Source: Rhodococcus sp. Z13 (GTDB taxonomy: Bacteria; Actinomycetota; Actinomycetes; Mycobacteriales; Mycobacteriaceae). Taken from it: a stretch of 64,000 bases of DNA. The stretch lies in assembly GCF_025837095.1 (NCBI RefSeq), contig NZ_CP107551.1, positions 4,272,668 through 4,336,667 of the forward strand, read 5' to 3'. Shown here in pieces: positions 9,498 through 21,929 of the stretch; position 1 is the stretch's first letter, and every line of letters begins with the position of its first letter. The notes beneath the pieces were generated by a model. The model searched no databases and had not been told where the DNA came from. It saw only the letters and a list, made by a program, of their open reading frames with translations. The translations under genes were made by a program, and so were the position numbers.

Positions 9498-9998
9498 ATG
9501 ACCACGTCCGCTGCGAATTCCGTACATCGCCCCCTGGTACCGGAATTCGACGCCGTCGTCCTCGGGCGCTCCTTCGCCTCCCAGCGCGTGGCCAGCCGGC
9601 TCCGCGACGAACTGCGCCTGTCGGTCCACGAGATCGCCGCCGCGACCCTCGCCCGCTACGACGACATCGACCACCGGTGGGAGATCCTCGTCGGCGACAC
9701 CGTCGTCGTGCGGGCGAAATTCGTGATCGACGGGCACGGTGACCTCCCGATGCGGGGCCGCGACGAGATCGAACCCGGTTTCCGCGCGGTGACCACCCCA
9801 GGCTTCCCCAATCTGTTCCGTCCCGTGGTCCCGGGACGCGCGGATGCCGTCGGGTACACGGTGTCCTGCATCGCGTACATGCGGACCAACGGCCTCGACT
9901 ACGTCGAACGGCGCCTGCGGACGCCGATCTCGGACGACGACTTCCCGGAGCTGACCTTCGACCGGCCGTCGCCGGTCCTCTGGACCGACCTGGCCTAG
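9498..9998 (+). pseudogene. Degenerate Baeyer-Villiger/flavin monooxygenase remnant
   Basis: An open frame of 166 codons with an AAGGAGCG-like ribosome-binding site, resembling disconnected pieces of a class B flavin monooxygenase of about 550 residues. The start FDAVVLGRSFASQRVASRLRD aligns in register with the FAD-binding N-terminus but has lost GxGxxG (now LGRSFA). A middle piece YDDIDHRWEILVGDTVVVRAKFV resembles the segment before the second dinucleotide fold. [14 protein letters not shown] then resembles the late GFPNLF motif. Everything between these pieces is missing while the frame stays open. I call it a collapsed gene; a repurposed small protein cannot be excluded. It lies between two hairpins, isolated from phe and ben transcription. 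Confidence 0.6.
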
Positions 9999-10034
9999 GT
10001 CGACCGGAACCGCCCCGAACCGGGACGATCCGAC

Positions 10035-10065
10035 GAGCGGGTGATGCCACGAGCATCACCCGCTC
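10035..10065 (+). terminator. Hairpin terminator before the ben promoter region
   Basis: GAGCGGGTGATG (10035-10046) and CATCACCCGCTC (10054-10065) form a perfect 12-bp stem with a 7-base loop, 37 bases after the remnant gene. It would insulate ben from upstream transcription. Confidence 0.65.
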
Positions 10066-10094
10066 TCGTCGTGTCCGGACCCTACCCGACCCAC

Positions 10095-10118
10095 CCCAGG
10101 GTCCTAGGTATCCCTGGG
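10095..10118. promoter_or_regulatory. Inverted repeat upstream of benA, candidate BenR site
   Basis: CCCAGGG and CCCTGGG flank a 10-base spacer containing CCTAGG. It lies 174 bases before the benA start in a 293-base non-coding stretch otherwise holding only the upstream hairpin. It could be the LuxR-type regulator's binding site; this is inference only. Confidence 0.35.
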
Positions 10119-10291
10119 CATTTGCCTGGTGTGACCGCAACCACATGCTGGCATGGTGGATGTATCGCCGGACGGATCGCGTCGAGCCGGACCGGAGAAT
10201 CCCGGTCACCACGGAACCTTCCCCACGGGCTCGACCACGTCGGACACAGCCCCGTCCGTCCCGGGAACGAAGCCGATACCTGGAGGATCCC

Positions 10292-11665
10292 ATGACCGAC
10301 ATCGTGGAGAACGTGCGTGCCCGCCTCGACGGAGCACTCGTGGAAGACCCGGAGACCGGACAGTACCGGATCCGCCGTGACGTCTTCACCGACGAGGACG
10401 TCTTCGAACTGGAGATGAAGTACATCTTCGAAGGCAACTGGGTGTATCTCGCGCACGAGAGCCAGATCCCGAACGTCGGCGACTATTTCACCACGTACAT
10501 CGGCCGGCAACCCGTCGTCATCAGCCGCGACAAGGAAGGCGAGCTGCACTGCCTGATCAACGCGTGCAGCCACCGCGGCGCGATGCTGTGCCGCCGCAAG
10601 ACCGACAACCGCACCACCTTCACCTGCCCCTTCCACGGCTGGACGTTCCGCAACAACGGAAAGCTGCTGAAGGTCAAGGATCCCCGCGACGCCGGTTACC
10701 CCGAGCAGTTCAACACCGACGGCAGCCACGACCTGCGGAAGGTCGCTCGTTTCGCCAGTTACCGCGGTTTCCTGTTCGGCAGTCTGAACCCGGACGTCAA
10801 GTCGCTCGAGGAGCACCTCGGGGACACCACGAAGATGATCGACATGCTCGTCGACCAGTCCCCCGAGGGACTCGAGGTACTGCGCGGTTCGTCCACCTAC
10901 ACCTACGACGGAAACTGGAAGCTTCAGGCGGAGAACGGCGCCGACGGCTACCACGTCTCGGCCACGCACTGGAACTACGCCGCCACCACCGCACGGCGCA
11001 CCGCCGGTGAGTCCACCAACGAGACCAAGGCGATGGACGCCGGCACCTGGGGCAAGCAGGGCGGCGGCTACTACTCCTTCGACCACGGCCACCTGCTGCT
11101 GTGGATGTGGTGGGGCAATCCCGAGGACCGGCCGCTGTACCCGCGCAAGGAGGAGCTGGCGGAGGAGTTCGGCGAGAAGAAGGCCGAGTTCATGGTGGGC
11201 GCGTCGCGCAACCTGTGCCTGTACCCGAACGTCTACATCATGGATCAGTTCTCGTCGCAGATCCGGCATTTCCGCCCCATCTCCGTGGACAAGACGGAGG
11301 TGACCATCTACTGCATCGCCCCCAAGGGTGAGAGCCCCGAGTCGCGCGCCAACCGGATCCGTCAGTACGAGGACTTCTTCAACGCCACCGGCATGGCCAC
11401 CCCGGACGACCTCGAGGAGTTCCGGTCCTGCCAGAAGACCTATCTCGCCTCCGCCGCCCCGTGGAACGACATGAGCCGCGGCGCGACCCACGTGCTGAAC
11501 GGACCCGACGAGGTCGCACGGGATCTCGGGATGAGCAAGGTGCTGTCGAGCGGCGTCAAGACCGAGGACGAGGGCCTGTACCCGATCCAGCACCGTTACT
11601 GGCTCGAGGCGATGCGGGACGCCGTCGCCGCCGAGAGCTCCGACGTCGACCCCGCCGCACTCTGA
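10292..11665 (+). CDS. benA: Benzoate 1,2-dioxygenase, large (alpha) subunit
   Basis: A 457-residue Rieske non-haem iron oxygenase alpha subunit. The Rieske cluster ligands are Cys92, His94, Cys112 and His115 (CSHRG and CPFHGW). The mononuclear iron site includes His221 and His226, with Asp218 as the expected bridge between subunits ([10 protein letters not shown]). With BenB and BenC it dihydroxylates benzoate to the cis-1,2-diol carboxylate (EC 1.14.12.10). The ATG at 10292 follows TGGAGGA. It opens the benABCD set, 15 bases before benB. Sequence and gene order favour benzoate over toluate, though overlapping substrate range is possible. Confidence 0.95.
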   Translation: MTDIVENVRARLDGALVEDPETGQYRIRRDVFTDEDVFELEMKYIFEGNWVYLAHESQIPNVGDYFTTYIGRQPVVISRDKEGELHCLINACSHRGAMLCRRKTDNRTTFTCPFHGWTFRNNGKLLKVKDPRDAGYPEQFNTDGSHDLRKVARFASYRGFLFGSLNPDVKSLEEHLGDTTKMIDMLVDQSPEGLEVLRGSSTYTYDGNWKLQAENGADGYHVSATHWNYAATTARRTAGESTNETKAMDAGTWGKQGGGYYSFDHGHLLLWMWWGNPEDRPLYPRKEELAEEFGEKKAEFMVGASRNLCLYPNVYIMDQFSSQIRHFRPISVDKTEVTIYCIAPKGESPESRANRIRQYEDFFNATGMATPDDLEEFRSCQKTYLASAAPWNDMSRGATHVLNGPDEVARDLGMSKVLSSGVKTEDEGLYPIQHRYWLEAMRDAVAAESSDVDPAAL

Positions 11666-11680
11666 GAGGACTCCGAAATC

Positions 11681-12184
11681 ATGACTGCCGTATACGAATT
11701 CACGCAGACCGATATCGAGCAGTTCCTCTACCGTGAGGCCCGCCTGCTCGACGACCGCGAGTTCGAGCAGTGGCTCGAGTGCTATCACCCCGACGTCGAG
11801 TACTGGATGCCGGCCTGGGACGACAACGGCACCCTCACCGAGAACCCGCAGACCGAGATCTCCCTGATCTACTACCCGAACCGCGGCGGCCTCGAGGACC
11901 GGGTCTTCCGCATCCGCACCGACCGTTCGTCGGCGACCTCGCTGCCCGAGCCCCGCACGGGCCACAACATCACCAACGTCGAGATCCTCGACCGTCACGG
12001 CACCGAGATCGACCTGCGGCACAACTGGTTCTCGCTGTACTTCCGGTACAACACCACCGACACCTACTTCGGGACCACTTTCGTCACCCTCGACGTCTCC
12101 GGTGCACAGCCGGTGATCAGGAAGAAGAAGATCGTCCTCAAGAACGACTACATCCACCACATCGTCGACGTCTACGTCGTCTAG
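11681..12184 (+). CDS. benB: Benzoate 1,2-dioxygenase, small (beta) subunit
   Basis: A 167-residue ring-hydroxylating dioxygenase beta subunit of the SnoaL/NTF2-like fold. Landmarks are FLYREARLLDDREFEQWLEC, YWMPAW, and a C-terminal KKKIVLKNDYIHHIVDVY. It packs with BenA in the oxygenase hexamer and mainly has a structural role. The length is standard. It lies between benA and benC in a tightly spaced operon, with AGAGGACTCCGAA before the ATG. Confidence 0.95.
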   Translation: MTAVYEFTQTDIEQFLYREARLLDDREFEQWLECYHPDVEYWMPAWDDNGTLTENPQTEISLIYYPNRGGLEDRVFRIRTDRSSATSLPEPRTGHNITNVEILDRHGTEIDLRHNWFSLYFRYNTTDTYFGTTFVTLDVSGAQPVIRKKKIVLKNDYIHHIVDVYVV

Positions 12185-12216
12185 ATCCACCCCGAACACG
12201 AAAGGAGGCACGTGCC

Positions 12217-13269
12217 ATGACCTTCCAGGTGGCATTGAGCTTCGAGGACGGGGTCACCCGCTTCATCAAGGTCGGCCCGAACGAGACCGTCGCGGACGCC
12301 TCGTACAAGGCACGCATCAACATTCCGCTCGACTGCCGCGACGGCGCGTGCGGAACCTGCAAGGCGTTCTGCGAATCCGGATCCTACGACGCCGGCGACT
12401 ACATCGAGGACGCCCTCACCGACGAGGAAGCCGAACAGGGTTACTGCCTGCCCTGCCAGATGACGCCGGAATCCGATCTGGTGGTGCAGATCGCGAGCAC
12501 CTCCGAGGTCGCGAAGACCGCGGCCGCCTCGTACACCGCGACGATCACCGAACTGCGCCGCTACTCCGAGAGCGTCGTCGGATTCGACGTCGAGATCGGC
12601 AACCGCGACGAGCTGGTGTTCCTGCCCGGCCAGTACGTCAACATCGGGGTGCCCGGCAGCGACGACGGCACCGGCCGGCCGGCCACCCGTTCGTACTCGT
12701 TCAGCACGGGCCCGCACGAGAATGCGCTGTCGTTCCTGGTGAAGATCACCGAGGGCGGCCTGATGTCGGAGTACCTGCGCGACCGGGCGCAGGTCGGCGA
12801 CAGCCTCGAGCTCACGGGCCCGTTCGGCAGCTTCTTCCTGCGCGAACGCACGCGGCCGTCACTGCTGCTCGCCGGCGGCACCGGCCTGGCGCCGCTGCTG
12901 TCGATCCTGTCGAGGATCGAGGCCGAGGATTCCGATCACCCGGTGCACCTGATCTACGGTGTCACCTTCGATCACGATCTCGTCGAACTGGACACGCTCG
13001 AGGAGTACACGCGCAAGCTGCCGAACTTCACGTTCGACTACTGCGTCGCCGACGAGAACTCGTCCGCGCCGAACAAGGGGTACGTGACCGGCCTGTTCGA
13101 GCCCCACCATCTGAACGACGGTGATGTGGACGTCTACCTGTGCGGTCCGCCGCCGATGGTCGAGGCCGTCCGGAACCACTTGTCCGAGAACGGCATCGAT
13201 CCTGCGAACTTCTACTTCGAGAAGTTCAACACCTCGGCCACGCCGGCGCTCGCAGGGGCGGCGTCGTGA
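12217..13269 (+). CDS. benC: Benzoate 1,2-dioxygenase reductase
   Basis: A 350-residue electron-transfer component. An N-terminal plant-type 2Fe-2S ferredoxin domain (about 1-95) has Cys40, Cys45, Cys48 and Cys80. A ferredoxin-NADP-reductase-like FAD domain follows (RSYSF near 170), then an NADH domain (GGTGLAPLLS and CGPPPMVEA). It passes electrons from NADH to the BenA Rieske centre. A strong AAAGGAGGC site precedes the ATG at 12217. Its TGA overlaps the benD GTG start (GTGA), suggesting translational coupling. Confidence 0.96.
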   Translation: MTFQVALSFEDGVTRFIKVGPNETVADASYKARINIPLDCRDGACGTCKAFCESGSYDAGDYIEDALTDEEAEQGYCLPCQMTPESDLVVQIASTSEVAKTAAASYTATITELRRYSESVVGFDVEIGNRDELVFLPGQYVNIGVPGSDDGTGRPATRSYSFSTGPHENALSFLVKITEGGLMSEYLRDRAQVGDSLELTGPFGSFFLRERTRPSLLLAGGTGLAPLLSILSRIEAEDSDHPVHLIYGVTFDHDLVELDTLEEYTRKLPNFTFDYCVADENSSAPNKGYVTGLFEPHHLNDGDVDVYLCGPPPMVEAVRNHLSENGIDPANFYFEKFNTSATPALAGAAS

Positions 13270-14063
13270 CCGCTCCAGCGATCTTCCCGGGCCGGTTCGA
13301 CGGGCAGTGCCTGACGGTCACCGGCGCCGCGCAGGGCATCGGCCTCGCCGTGGCGACCCGGATCGCCGCCGAGGGCGGTGAGGTCGTGCTCGTCGACCGC
13401 GCGGACCTCGTGCACGAGGTGGCCGCACAGTTGCGCGAGGCCGGCGGCAAGGCGCACTCGGTCACCGCGGACCTGGAGACCTTCGAGGGTGCGGAGGCCG
13501 CCGTCTCCTTCGCACTGCGGACCACCGGCCGTATCGACACGCTCGTCAACGTCGTCGGCGGCACGATCTGGGCCAAACCCTACGAGCACTACGCTCCGGA
13601 CGAGATCGAGAAGGAGATCCGGCGCTCGCTGTTCCCCACGCTGTGGATGTGCCGGGCCGTCGCCCCGCACCTCACCGAGCAGGGCGGCGGCACGATCGTG
13701 AACGTCTCGTCCGTCGCGACCCGCGGGGTCAACCGCGTGCCGTACTCGGCGGCCAAGGGCGGCGTCAACGCCGTCACCGCCTCGCTCGCTCTCGAGCTCG
13801 CCCCCTACGGGATCCGCGTGGTGGCCACCGCACCGGGCGGCACCGTGGCGCCGGAACGGCGGATCGCGCGCGGTCCGTCCCCGCAATCGGAGCAGGAGAA
13901 GCGCTGGTACCAGCAGATCGTGGACCAGACCGTCGATTCCTCACTGCTCAAGCGGTACGGCACGCTCGACGAGCAGGCCGCCGCGATCTGTTTCCTGGCC
14001 TCCGCGGAGGCCTCGTACATCACCGGCACGGTGCTGCCCGTCGCCGGTGGCGATCCGGGCTGA
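13266..14063 (+). CDS. benD: Benzoate cis-diol dehydrogenase (SDR family)
   Basis: A 265-residue short-chain dehydrogenase. It shows the cofactor motif TGAAQGIG (about 20-27), the NVVGG segment in place of NNAG, the catalytic Ser of the NVSSV region and the YSAAK catalytic Tyr-Lys pair. It oxidises and decarboxylates 1,2-dihydroxycyclohexa-3,5-diene-1-carboxylate to catechol (EC 1.3.1.25), which enters CatA. The GTG start overlaps the benC stop by four bases. A perfect 15-bp hairpin with a T-rich tail follows before benK. Confidence 0.94.
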   Translation: MTAPAIFPGRFDGQCLTVTGAAQGIGLAVATRIAAEGGEVVLVDRADLVHEVAAQLREAGGKAHSVTADLETFEGAEAAVSFALRTTGRIDTLVNVVGGTIWAKPYEHYAPDEIEKEIRRSLFPTLWMCRAVAPHLTEQGGGTIVNVSSVATRGVNRVPYSAAKGGVNAVTASLALELAPYGIRVVATAPGGTVAPERRIARGPSPQSEQEKRWYQQIVDQTVDSSLLKRYGTLDEQAAAICFLASAEASYITGTVLPVAGGDPG

Positions 14064-14074
14064 CGCCCCTCGCT

Positions 14075-14121
14075 CGGCCTCACCGGAGGCACCAATCCCT
14101 CCGGTGAGGCCGTTCTTCTCC
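14075..14121 (+). terminator. Intrinsic terminator between benD and benK
   Basis: CGGCCTCACCGGAGG (14075-14089) pairs perfectly with CCTCCGGTGAGGCCG (14098-14112), giving a 15-bp stem and 8-base loop, followed by TTCTTCTCC. It should reduce transcription from benABCD into benK, benR and benE. Confidence 0.8.
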
Positions 14122-14162
14122 CCGAATCCCGTTGTGCCTCCCCTCACAGACCGGAGCAACGA

Positions 14163-15506
14163 ATGACCCACGCCACGCAGACCTGGGCAGGTCCGCAGCA
14201 TCGGCGCAGCGTCGTCTGGATCGTCGCACTCGCCACCCTCGCAATCGTCTTCGACGGGTACGACCTCGTCGTGTACGGAACCGTTCTGCCGACGCTCATG
14301 GCGGACCCCACCCAGCTCGGGGAGATCTCGGCCGAGCAGGGCGGCGCCCTCGGTTCCTACGCCCTCATCGGCGTCATGGTCGGTGCACTGCTGACCGGAG
14401 CGTTCGGCGACCGCATCGGACGCCGGAAGATGATGTTGATCAACATCGTCTGGTTCTCCGTCGGCATGGGCGCGGCCGCCTTCTCCACGAGCATCACGAT
14501 GTTCGGCGCGCTCCGTTTCTTCACCGGCATCGGTGTCGGTGGTCTCGTCGCCACCGCCGGAGCCGTGGTCGCCGAGTTCGCTCCGCCCGGCAAGCGGAAC
14601 CTGTTCAACGCCGTCGTCTACAGCGGTGTCCCCGCCGGCGGTGTCCTGGCCTCGCTGCTCGCGATCCTGCTGCGCGACGTCATCGGCTGGCGCGGCCTGT
14701 TCCTCGTCGGCGCCCTGCCCCTGGTGATCCTGCTGCCGCTCGCCCTCGCCAAGCTTCCCGAATCACCCGCCTGGTTGCAGTCGCGCGGCCGTATCGACGA
14801 GGCGCGGGTCGTGTGCGAGAAGTACGGTTTCCCGCTGCCGTCCGCCGCTCCCACGGCTCCGACCGAGAAGATCGGTTTCGCGGCCCTCGCCACCCGGAAG
14901 TACGCCCTCGGCACCGCCCTGCTCGGGATGATGAGTTTCGCCGGTCTGCTGCTCACCTACGGGCTCAACACCTGGCTGCCCAAGATCATGGCCGACGCCG
15001 GGTACAACGCCAACGGTTCGTTGTCGTTCCTGCTCGTGCTCAACGGCGGCGCCATCGTCGGGGGTCTGCTCGCCTCGAAGGTCGCCGACGGTCGCGGCCC
15101 GCAGGCGGTCATCGTCACCACCTTCTTCCTCGCCGCGGTGGCCCTGACGGTGCTCACTCTCGGCTTCCCGCTGCCGGTGCTGCTCGCGTCCGTCGCGATT
15201 GCCGGTGTGGGCACCATCGGTACCCAGGTGCTCATCTACGGGTTCGTCTCGAACTACTACGACACCCCCGCCCGGGCGGCCGGGGTGGCGTGGTGCGCGG
15301 GCTTCGGCCGGCTCGGCGGCATCGTCGGACCGGTGATCGGCGGACTGCTCATCGGCGCGGGCTTCGCCAACAACGTCAACTTCTACATCTTCGCCGGTAT
15401 CGCCCTCGCCGGTGGCCTGGTCACCTACTTCGTTCCCGCTCGATCCGGGGTTCTCGGGCCGGTCCGGGCTCCCGGAGACCGCACCGCGACTACCGTGGAA
15501 GTGTGA
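14163..15506 (+). CDS. benK: MFS benzoate/aromatic acid transporter (AAHS family)
   Basis: A 447-residue 12-helix major facilitator. The aromatic acid:H+ symporter signature FDGYDLVVYGTVLPTLM lies in helix 1 (about 36-52), with the conserved Asp residues of that group. The MFS loop motif GAFGDRIGRRKMM follows helix 2, and RFFTGIGVGG lies in helix 4. It should import benzoate by proton symport at the cytoplasmic membrane. It lies beyond the ben terminator, so it may need its own weak promoter or read-through. Its stop overlaps the benR GTG start (GTGA), coupling transporter and regulator. Confidence 0.9.
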   Translation: MTHATQTWAGPQHRRSVVWIVALATLAIVFDGYDLVVYGTVLPTLMADPTQLGEISAEQGGALGSYALIGVMVGALLTGAFGDRIGRRKMMLINIVWFSVGMGAAAFSTSITMFGALRFFTGIGVGGLVATAGAVVAEFAPPGKRNLFNAVVYSGVPAGGVLASLLAILLRDVIGWRGLFLVGALPLVILLPLALAKLPESPAWLQSRGRIDEARVVCEKYGFPLPSAAPTAPTEKIGFAALATRKYALGTALLGMMSFAGLLLTYGLNTWLPKIMADAGYNANGSLSFLLVLNGGAIVGGLLASKVADGRGPQAVIVTTFFLAAVALTVLTLGFPLPVLLASVAIAGVGTIGTQVLIYGFVSNYYDTPARAAGVAWCAGFGRLGGIVGPVIGGLLIGAGFANNVNFYIFAGIALAGGLVTYFVPARSGVLGPVRAPGDRTATTVEV

Positions 15507-18226
15507 CGGACACCGCTGTGCTGATCGGCCGGAACACCGAGTTGACGACACTCGAACGCCTCCTCGACGAGGTACGGGCGGGGACCCCCTCGCTCGTCCT
15601 CCTCGAGGGGGCATCCGGATCCGGAAAATCCTCGCTCGTAAGGTATTTCACGAGCAGGCACGGTGACGTGACCGTCCGGTCCGGGTCGGGAGCGGCCTGG
15701 GAGGCGGGTCACCGCTGGTCGGTGCTCGGGCAGCTCCTGCGCGACACCGTCACCGCGACCGAACCGGTGGAGGCGGCGGAGATCCTCCTCGACCGGCTCG
15801 AGGGGACGTGCGTGCTGGTCGTCGACGACGCCCACTACGCCGACCTCGAATCCCTGCAGGCACTCTCGTCACTGGTGCGGCGGGCCCACCAACGTCCGCT
15901 GCTGGTGGTCTGGACCGCGCCCGACGTGCTGCCCGAGGACGTCGACCACGCCACCGCCGACCTGTTGTCGAACATCCACCGCACCGCCACCGTCCACCTG
16001 GACCCGCTGACGTCGTCCGACATCGCCCGGCTGGCGCTGCGCCGCACCGGTGTGGACCTGTCCGCCTGGACCGCACGGCGCCTGCAGGAACACACGCTCG
16101 GGAATCCGCGGGCCGTACTGCACCTGCTCGACGAGATCCCCCGCGCCGAATGGCACCGCTGGCAGGCGCGTTTCCCGGCCCCGCGGCAGCACGCCGCGAA
16201 GATCCGGCGCGCCCTCGACCGCTGCGCCCCGGCCACCCGATCCCTCGTCGAGGCCGTCGCCGTGCTCGGCAGCACCGAATCATTCACGGTCGCAGCCCGG
16301 CTCGCCGAACTCGACGACACCACCGACGCACTCGACGAGGCTCACCGGCTCGGCCTGCTGTCGATCCGCGAGCAGCGCGGGGTGGTCTCGTTGTCGTTCC
16401 CCGACCCCATGACCCGCGCCGCCGTCGCCGACGACATCGGACCGGCCCGCTGGCACGGCCTGCACGCGGCCGCCGCGGAACTCGTCGACGACCAGGGCGC
16501 GGCCCTGTTCCATCTCGTCTCCGCGACCCCGACGGGCAACGAGGACCTCGCGGCCCGTCTCGACGCCTACGCCCGCCGGTGCGCCGCCGACGGGGCGTGG
16601 TCGCAGGCCGCCGAGGCGCTGATCACCGCCAGCCGTATCACCGTCGACCGGGATCTGCGGTCGCAGCGGCTGATCCGCGGCGTGGACGCGTTGACCGGGG
16701 CCGCCGACCTGCCGCAGGCACAGGCGTTCGTACCGGAGATCGAGAGTGTGCCGAGCGGACCGATGCGCAACGCCGTCCTCGGCTACCTCGCGATCCAGAA
16801 GGGACGGGCCGCGGAGGCGCATCACCTGCTGACCGAGGCGTGGTCGATGCTCGGCGATCCCGCATCCGAACCCGAACTCGCGGCGACGATCGCCCAGCGG
16901 ATGGTGCTGCACTCGCTGGCGCGTCTGCGCGGCGACGACCTCGTGCTGTGGGCGGACCGCGCGACGAATCTGTTGTCGGACATCGCCCCTCCGGTGGTGG
17001 AGGCGCAGGCGATCCGGGGCCTCGGCCTGTCCATGACCGGCCGTGTCGACGACGCCCTCGAAGCGTACGCGTCGCTGTCCGACAGCATCCGGCTGGGGGC
17101 GCAGAACCAGCGCGTCCGGATGGCCGAGGGATGGCTGGCTCTCGCGCTGGACCGCCCCGATCTGGCACGCAGCGAACTCGAGGCAGCGGAGCCGACCACC
17201 TTCCGCGGCGGGTCGCTGCGGATCTCGCTGTGGTCCCAGGCGTGGCTGGCCCGCACCCAGTTCGCCCTCGGCGAGTGGTCCGACGCGCTGCGAACTGTGG
17301 ATCGTGCTGCGGCGCAACTCGACTCGACGGAACTGCACCTGCTGCGGCCACTCGTGCACTGGACGGGCGCGCAGATCCACGCGCTGCGCGGGGACTGGAC
17401 CGCGGCGAACGCCCACGCCCAGAAGGCACGGGCCGGCAGCAACGACTACGCCCTCATGCTCGTACCGTCCTGCCTGTGCGCCGCGCAGTGCGCCGAGGTG
17501 GCCTCCGACTACGCGAGTGTGCTGCGCTACCTCCAGCCGATCGTCACGATGCGCGACCGGGACGCGGTCGACGAACCCGGGCACTGGCCGTGGCCCGATC
17601 TGTACGGCAATGCGCTCGCCGTCACCGGACGGGTGGACGAGGCCGACGAGTTCCTGCGCCCACACGAGGAACGCGCCGCCGAACGCGGACATCGTTCCGC
17701 CAAAGCACGACTCGGATACGTACGCGGGCGCATCCACGGCGCGCGGGGCGACCTCGACGCCGCGCGGGACGCGTTCGAAGGGGCACTCGACGAACTCGCG
17801 GCGCTGCCCCTGCCCTACGACCTGGCGCGCATCAACTTCGCGTACGGGCAGACCCTGCGCCGGGCGGGTCGCCGCCGCGACGCCGACGCCGTGATCCGCA
17901 CCGCCCGCGAGCTGTATTCCTCCCTCGGTGCCCTGTCGTACGTCGAACGGTGCGACCGGGAACTGCAGGCCGGTGGGCTGCGGTCCGGCGACACCGACGC
18001 CGAGCCTGCCCGGGCGGACGTCGCGGCGCTCACCCCGCAGGAGCGGGCCGTGGCGAAGCTCGTCGCCGAGGGCCGCACCAACAAGGAGGTCGCCGGTGAG
18101 CTGTTCCTGTCCGTCAAGACGGTGCAGTACCACCTGACCCGCGTGTACGCGAAGTTCGGTATCCGCTCGCGCAGCGAGCTGGCCGCCCGTTTCCGACAAG
18201 AGGATCGAGGTCCGTCCACCCCATGA
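15503..18226 (+). CDS. benR: Large ATP-binding LuxR-family (LAL) regulator of ben genes
   Basis: A 907-residue STAND/LAL-type regulator. The Walker A motif GASGSGKSS is at 36-44 and a Walker B-like LVVDDAH near 110. A long TPR-like helical middle follows, then a C-terminal LuxR/GerE helix-turn-helix (about 845-900) with LTPQERAVAKLVAEG and NKEVAGELFLSVKTVQYHL. The GTG start overlaps the benK stop and the gene end overlaps the benE ATG, so all three are probably cotranscribed. A LuxR-type BenR in a ben cluster is established in Corynebacterium glutamicum, and the gene set here is the same. Effector and binding site are not shown by the sequence. Confidence 0.8.
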   Translation: MTDTAVLIGRNTELTTLERLLDEVRAGTPSLVLLEGASGSGKSSLVRYFTSRHGDVTVRSGSGAAWEAGHRWSVLGQLLRDTVTATEPVEAAEILLDRLEGTCVLVVDDAHYADLESLQALSSLVRRAHQRPLLVVWTAPDVLPEDVDHATADLLSNIHRTATVHLDPLTSSDIARLALRRTGVDLSAWTARRLQEHTLGNPRAVLHLLDEIPRAEWHRWQARFPAPRQHAAKIRRALDRCAPATRSLVEAVAVLGSTESFTVAARLAELDDTTDALDEAHRLGLLSIREQRGVVSLSFPDPMTRAAVADDIGPARWHGLHAAAAELVDDQGAALFHLVSATPTGNEDLAARLDAYARRCAADGAWSQAAEALITASRITVDRDLRSQRLIRGVDALTGAADLPQAQAFVPEIESVPSGPMRNAVLGYLAIQKGRAAEAHHLLTEAWSMLGDPASEPELAATIAQRMVLHSLARLRGDDLVLWADRATNLLSDIAPPVVEAQAIRGLGLSMTGRVDDALEAYASLSDSIRLGAQNQRVRMAEGWLALALDRPDLARSELEAAEPTTFRGGSLRISLWSQAWLARTQFALGEWSDALRTVDRAAAQLDSTELHLLRPLVHWTGAQIHALRGDWTAANAHAQKARAGSNDYALMLVPSCLCAAQCAEVASDYASVLRYLQPIVTMRDRDAVDEPGHWPWPDLYGNALAVTGRVDEADEFLRPHEERAAERGHRSAKARLGYVRGRIHGARGDLDAARDAFEGALDELAALPLPYDLARINFAYGQTLRRAGRRRDADAVIRTARELYSSLGALSYVERCDRELQAGGLRSGDTDAEPARADVAALTPQERAVAKLVAEGRTNKEVAGELFLSVKTVQYHLTRVYAKFGIRSRSELAARFRQEDRGPSTP

Positions 18227-19462
18227 CCGCAGTCGACGACCCCCCCGACACCGGGACCGCCCTGTTCGAACGACCCGCACGGCCCGCCGTCGGGATGCGC
18301 GACATCCTCCGTGATCTCGGACCGCGCTACGCCGCGAACGGCCTGATCGGACTGATCTTCTCGTGCACCGGACCGGTCGCGGTGATCCTCGCGGCCGGCG
18401 CGGCGGGGGGATTGACGCAGACGCAGCTGGCATCGTGGATCTTCGGCGTGTTCGCCCTCAACGGTCTGCTGACGATCGCCATGAGCGTCGTCTACCGGCA
18501 GCCGCTCGGGTTCTTCTGGACGATCCCCGGCACCGTGCTCGTCGGCGGGTCGCTGACCCACCTGAGCTGGCCGGAGGTCGTCGGGGCGTTCTTCGTCACC
18601 GCGGCGCTCGTGACGCTGCTGGGGGCCTCGGGTCTGGTGCGCCGGGTGATGGAGGCGCTGCCGATGCCGATCGTCATGGCGATGGTCGCGGGGGTGTTCC
18701 TGAAATTCGGCATCGACCTGGTGGCGGCGCTCGGCTCCGACGCCGCGATCGCCGCTCCGATGGTGATCGTCTTCCTGCTGCTGAGTTCGGTGGCAGTGCT
18801 GGGCAAGTGGATGCCGCCGATCCTCGGGGCGCTGCTCGCAGGGGTCATCGCGGTCGCGGTGTCGGGCCGCTTCTCCCCCGCCGCGACGGACACCGGGGTG
18901 TTCGCCTCCCCGGTGTTCACCACCCCACAGTTCACCTGGTCGGCGATCCTCGAACTCGTGGTACCGCTGGCGATCACGGTGCTGGTCGTGCAGAACGGTC
19001 AGGGCATCGCGGTGCTGCGGTCGGCGGGACACGAGCCACCGATCAACGTCACCGCCGTCGCGTGCGGGCTGTGGTCGTTCCCCGCCGCCTGTGTCGGTGC
19101 CGTGTCGAGTTGCCTGACCGGCCCGACCAACGCACTGCTCGTCGCGTCCGGCGAGCGCGCCCGCCAGTACACCGCCGCCCTCACCTGCGGTGCACTGGCG
19201 ATCGTGTTCGGTCTGTTCGCACCGTTGTTCGTGCGCTGGATGATCGCCGCCCCGGTCTCGTTCGTCGCTACCCTCGGCGGCCTGGCGATGCTCAAGGCGC
19301 TGCAGGGCGCGTTCGTGGCCGGGTTCGCGGGCAGGCACACGATGGGTGCGCTCGTCGCGTTCGTGGTCACCGCCTCGAACGTCACGGCCTGGAACATCGG
19401 GGCGGCGTTCTGGGGGCTCGTCGCGGGTGTCGCCGTGTCGTGGCTGATGGAACGTCCCGACT

Positions 19463-19473
<11 letters not shown>
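18223..19473 (+). CDS. benE: BenE-family benzoate/H+ symporter
   Basis: A 416-residue polytopic membrane protein of the BenE family. Conserved features include the early NGLIGLIFSCTGPVAVILAAG, the QPLGFFWTIPGT segment and the ESxG-free core FPAACVGAVSSCLTGPTNALL. It is probably a second benzoate uptake route besides BenK. The ATG at 18223 overlaps the benR stop by four bases. The last 11 bases overlap the convergent uvrA-like gene, leaving no room for a conventional terminator. Confidence 0.9.
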
Positions 19474-21859
<2,386 letters not shown>

Positions 21860-21929
21860 GGGCTTCGGCTCCAACGGTGGGGTCGGGTGGGGGCGGCGAT
21901 CCGAGGGTAAGCGGGATCGCCGGAGGGGA

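Noticed and set aside
10082-12235. 717-codon minus-strand frame opposite benA and benB
   Set aside because: It is antisense to intact benA and benB, has no recognisable domain, and matches the usual long antisense frames of this genome.
15808-18099. 763-codon alternative plus-strand frame within benR
   Set aside because: It is an Arg-rich shadow frame. The benR frame has clear Walker A and LuxR helix-turn-helix motifs.
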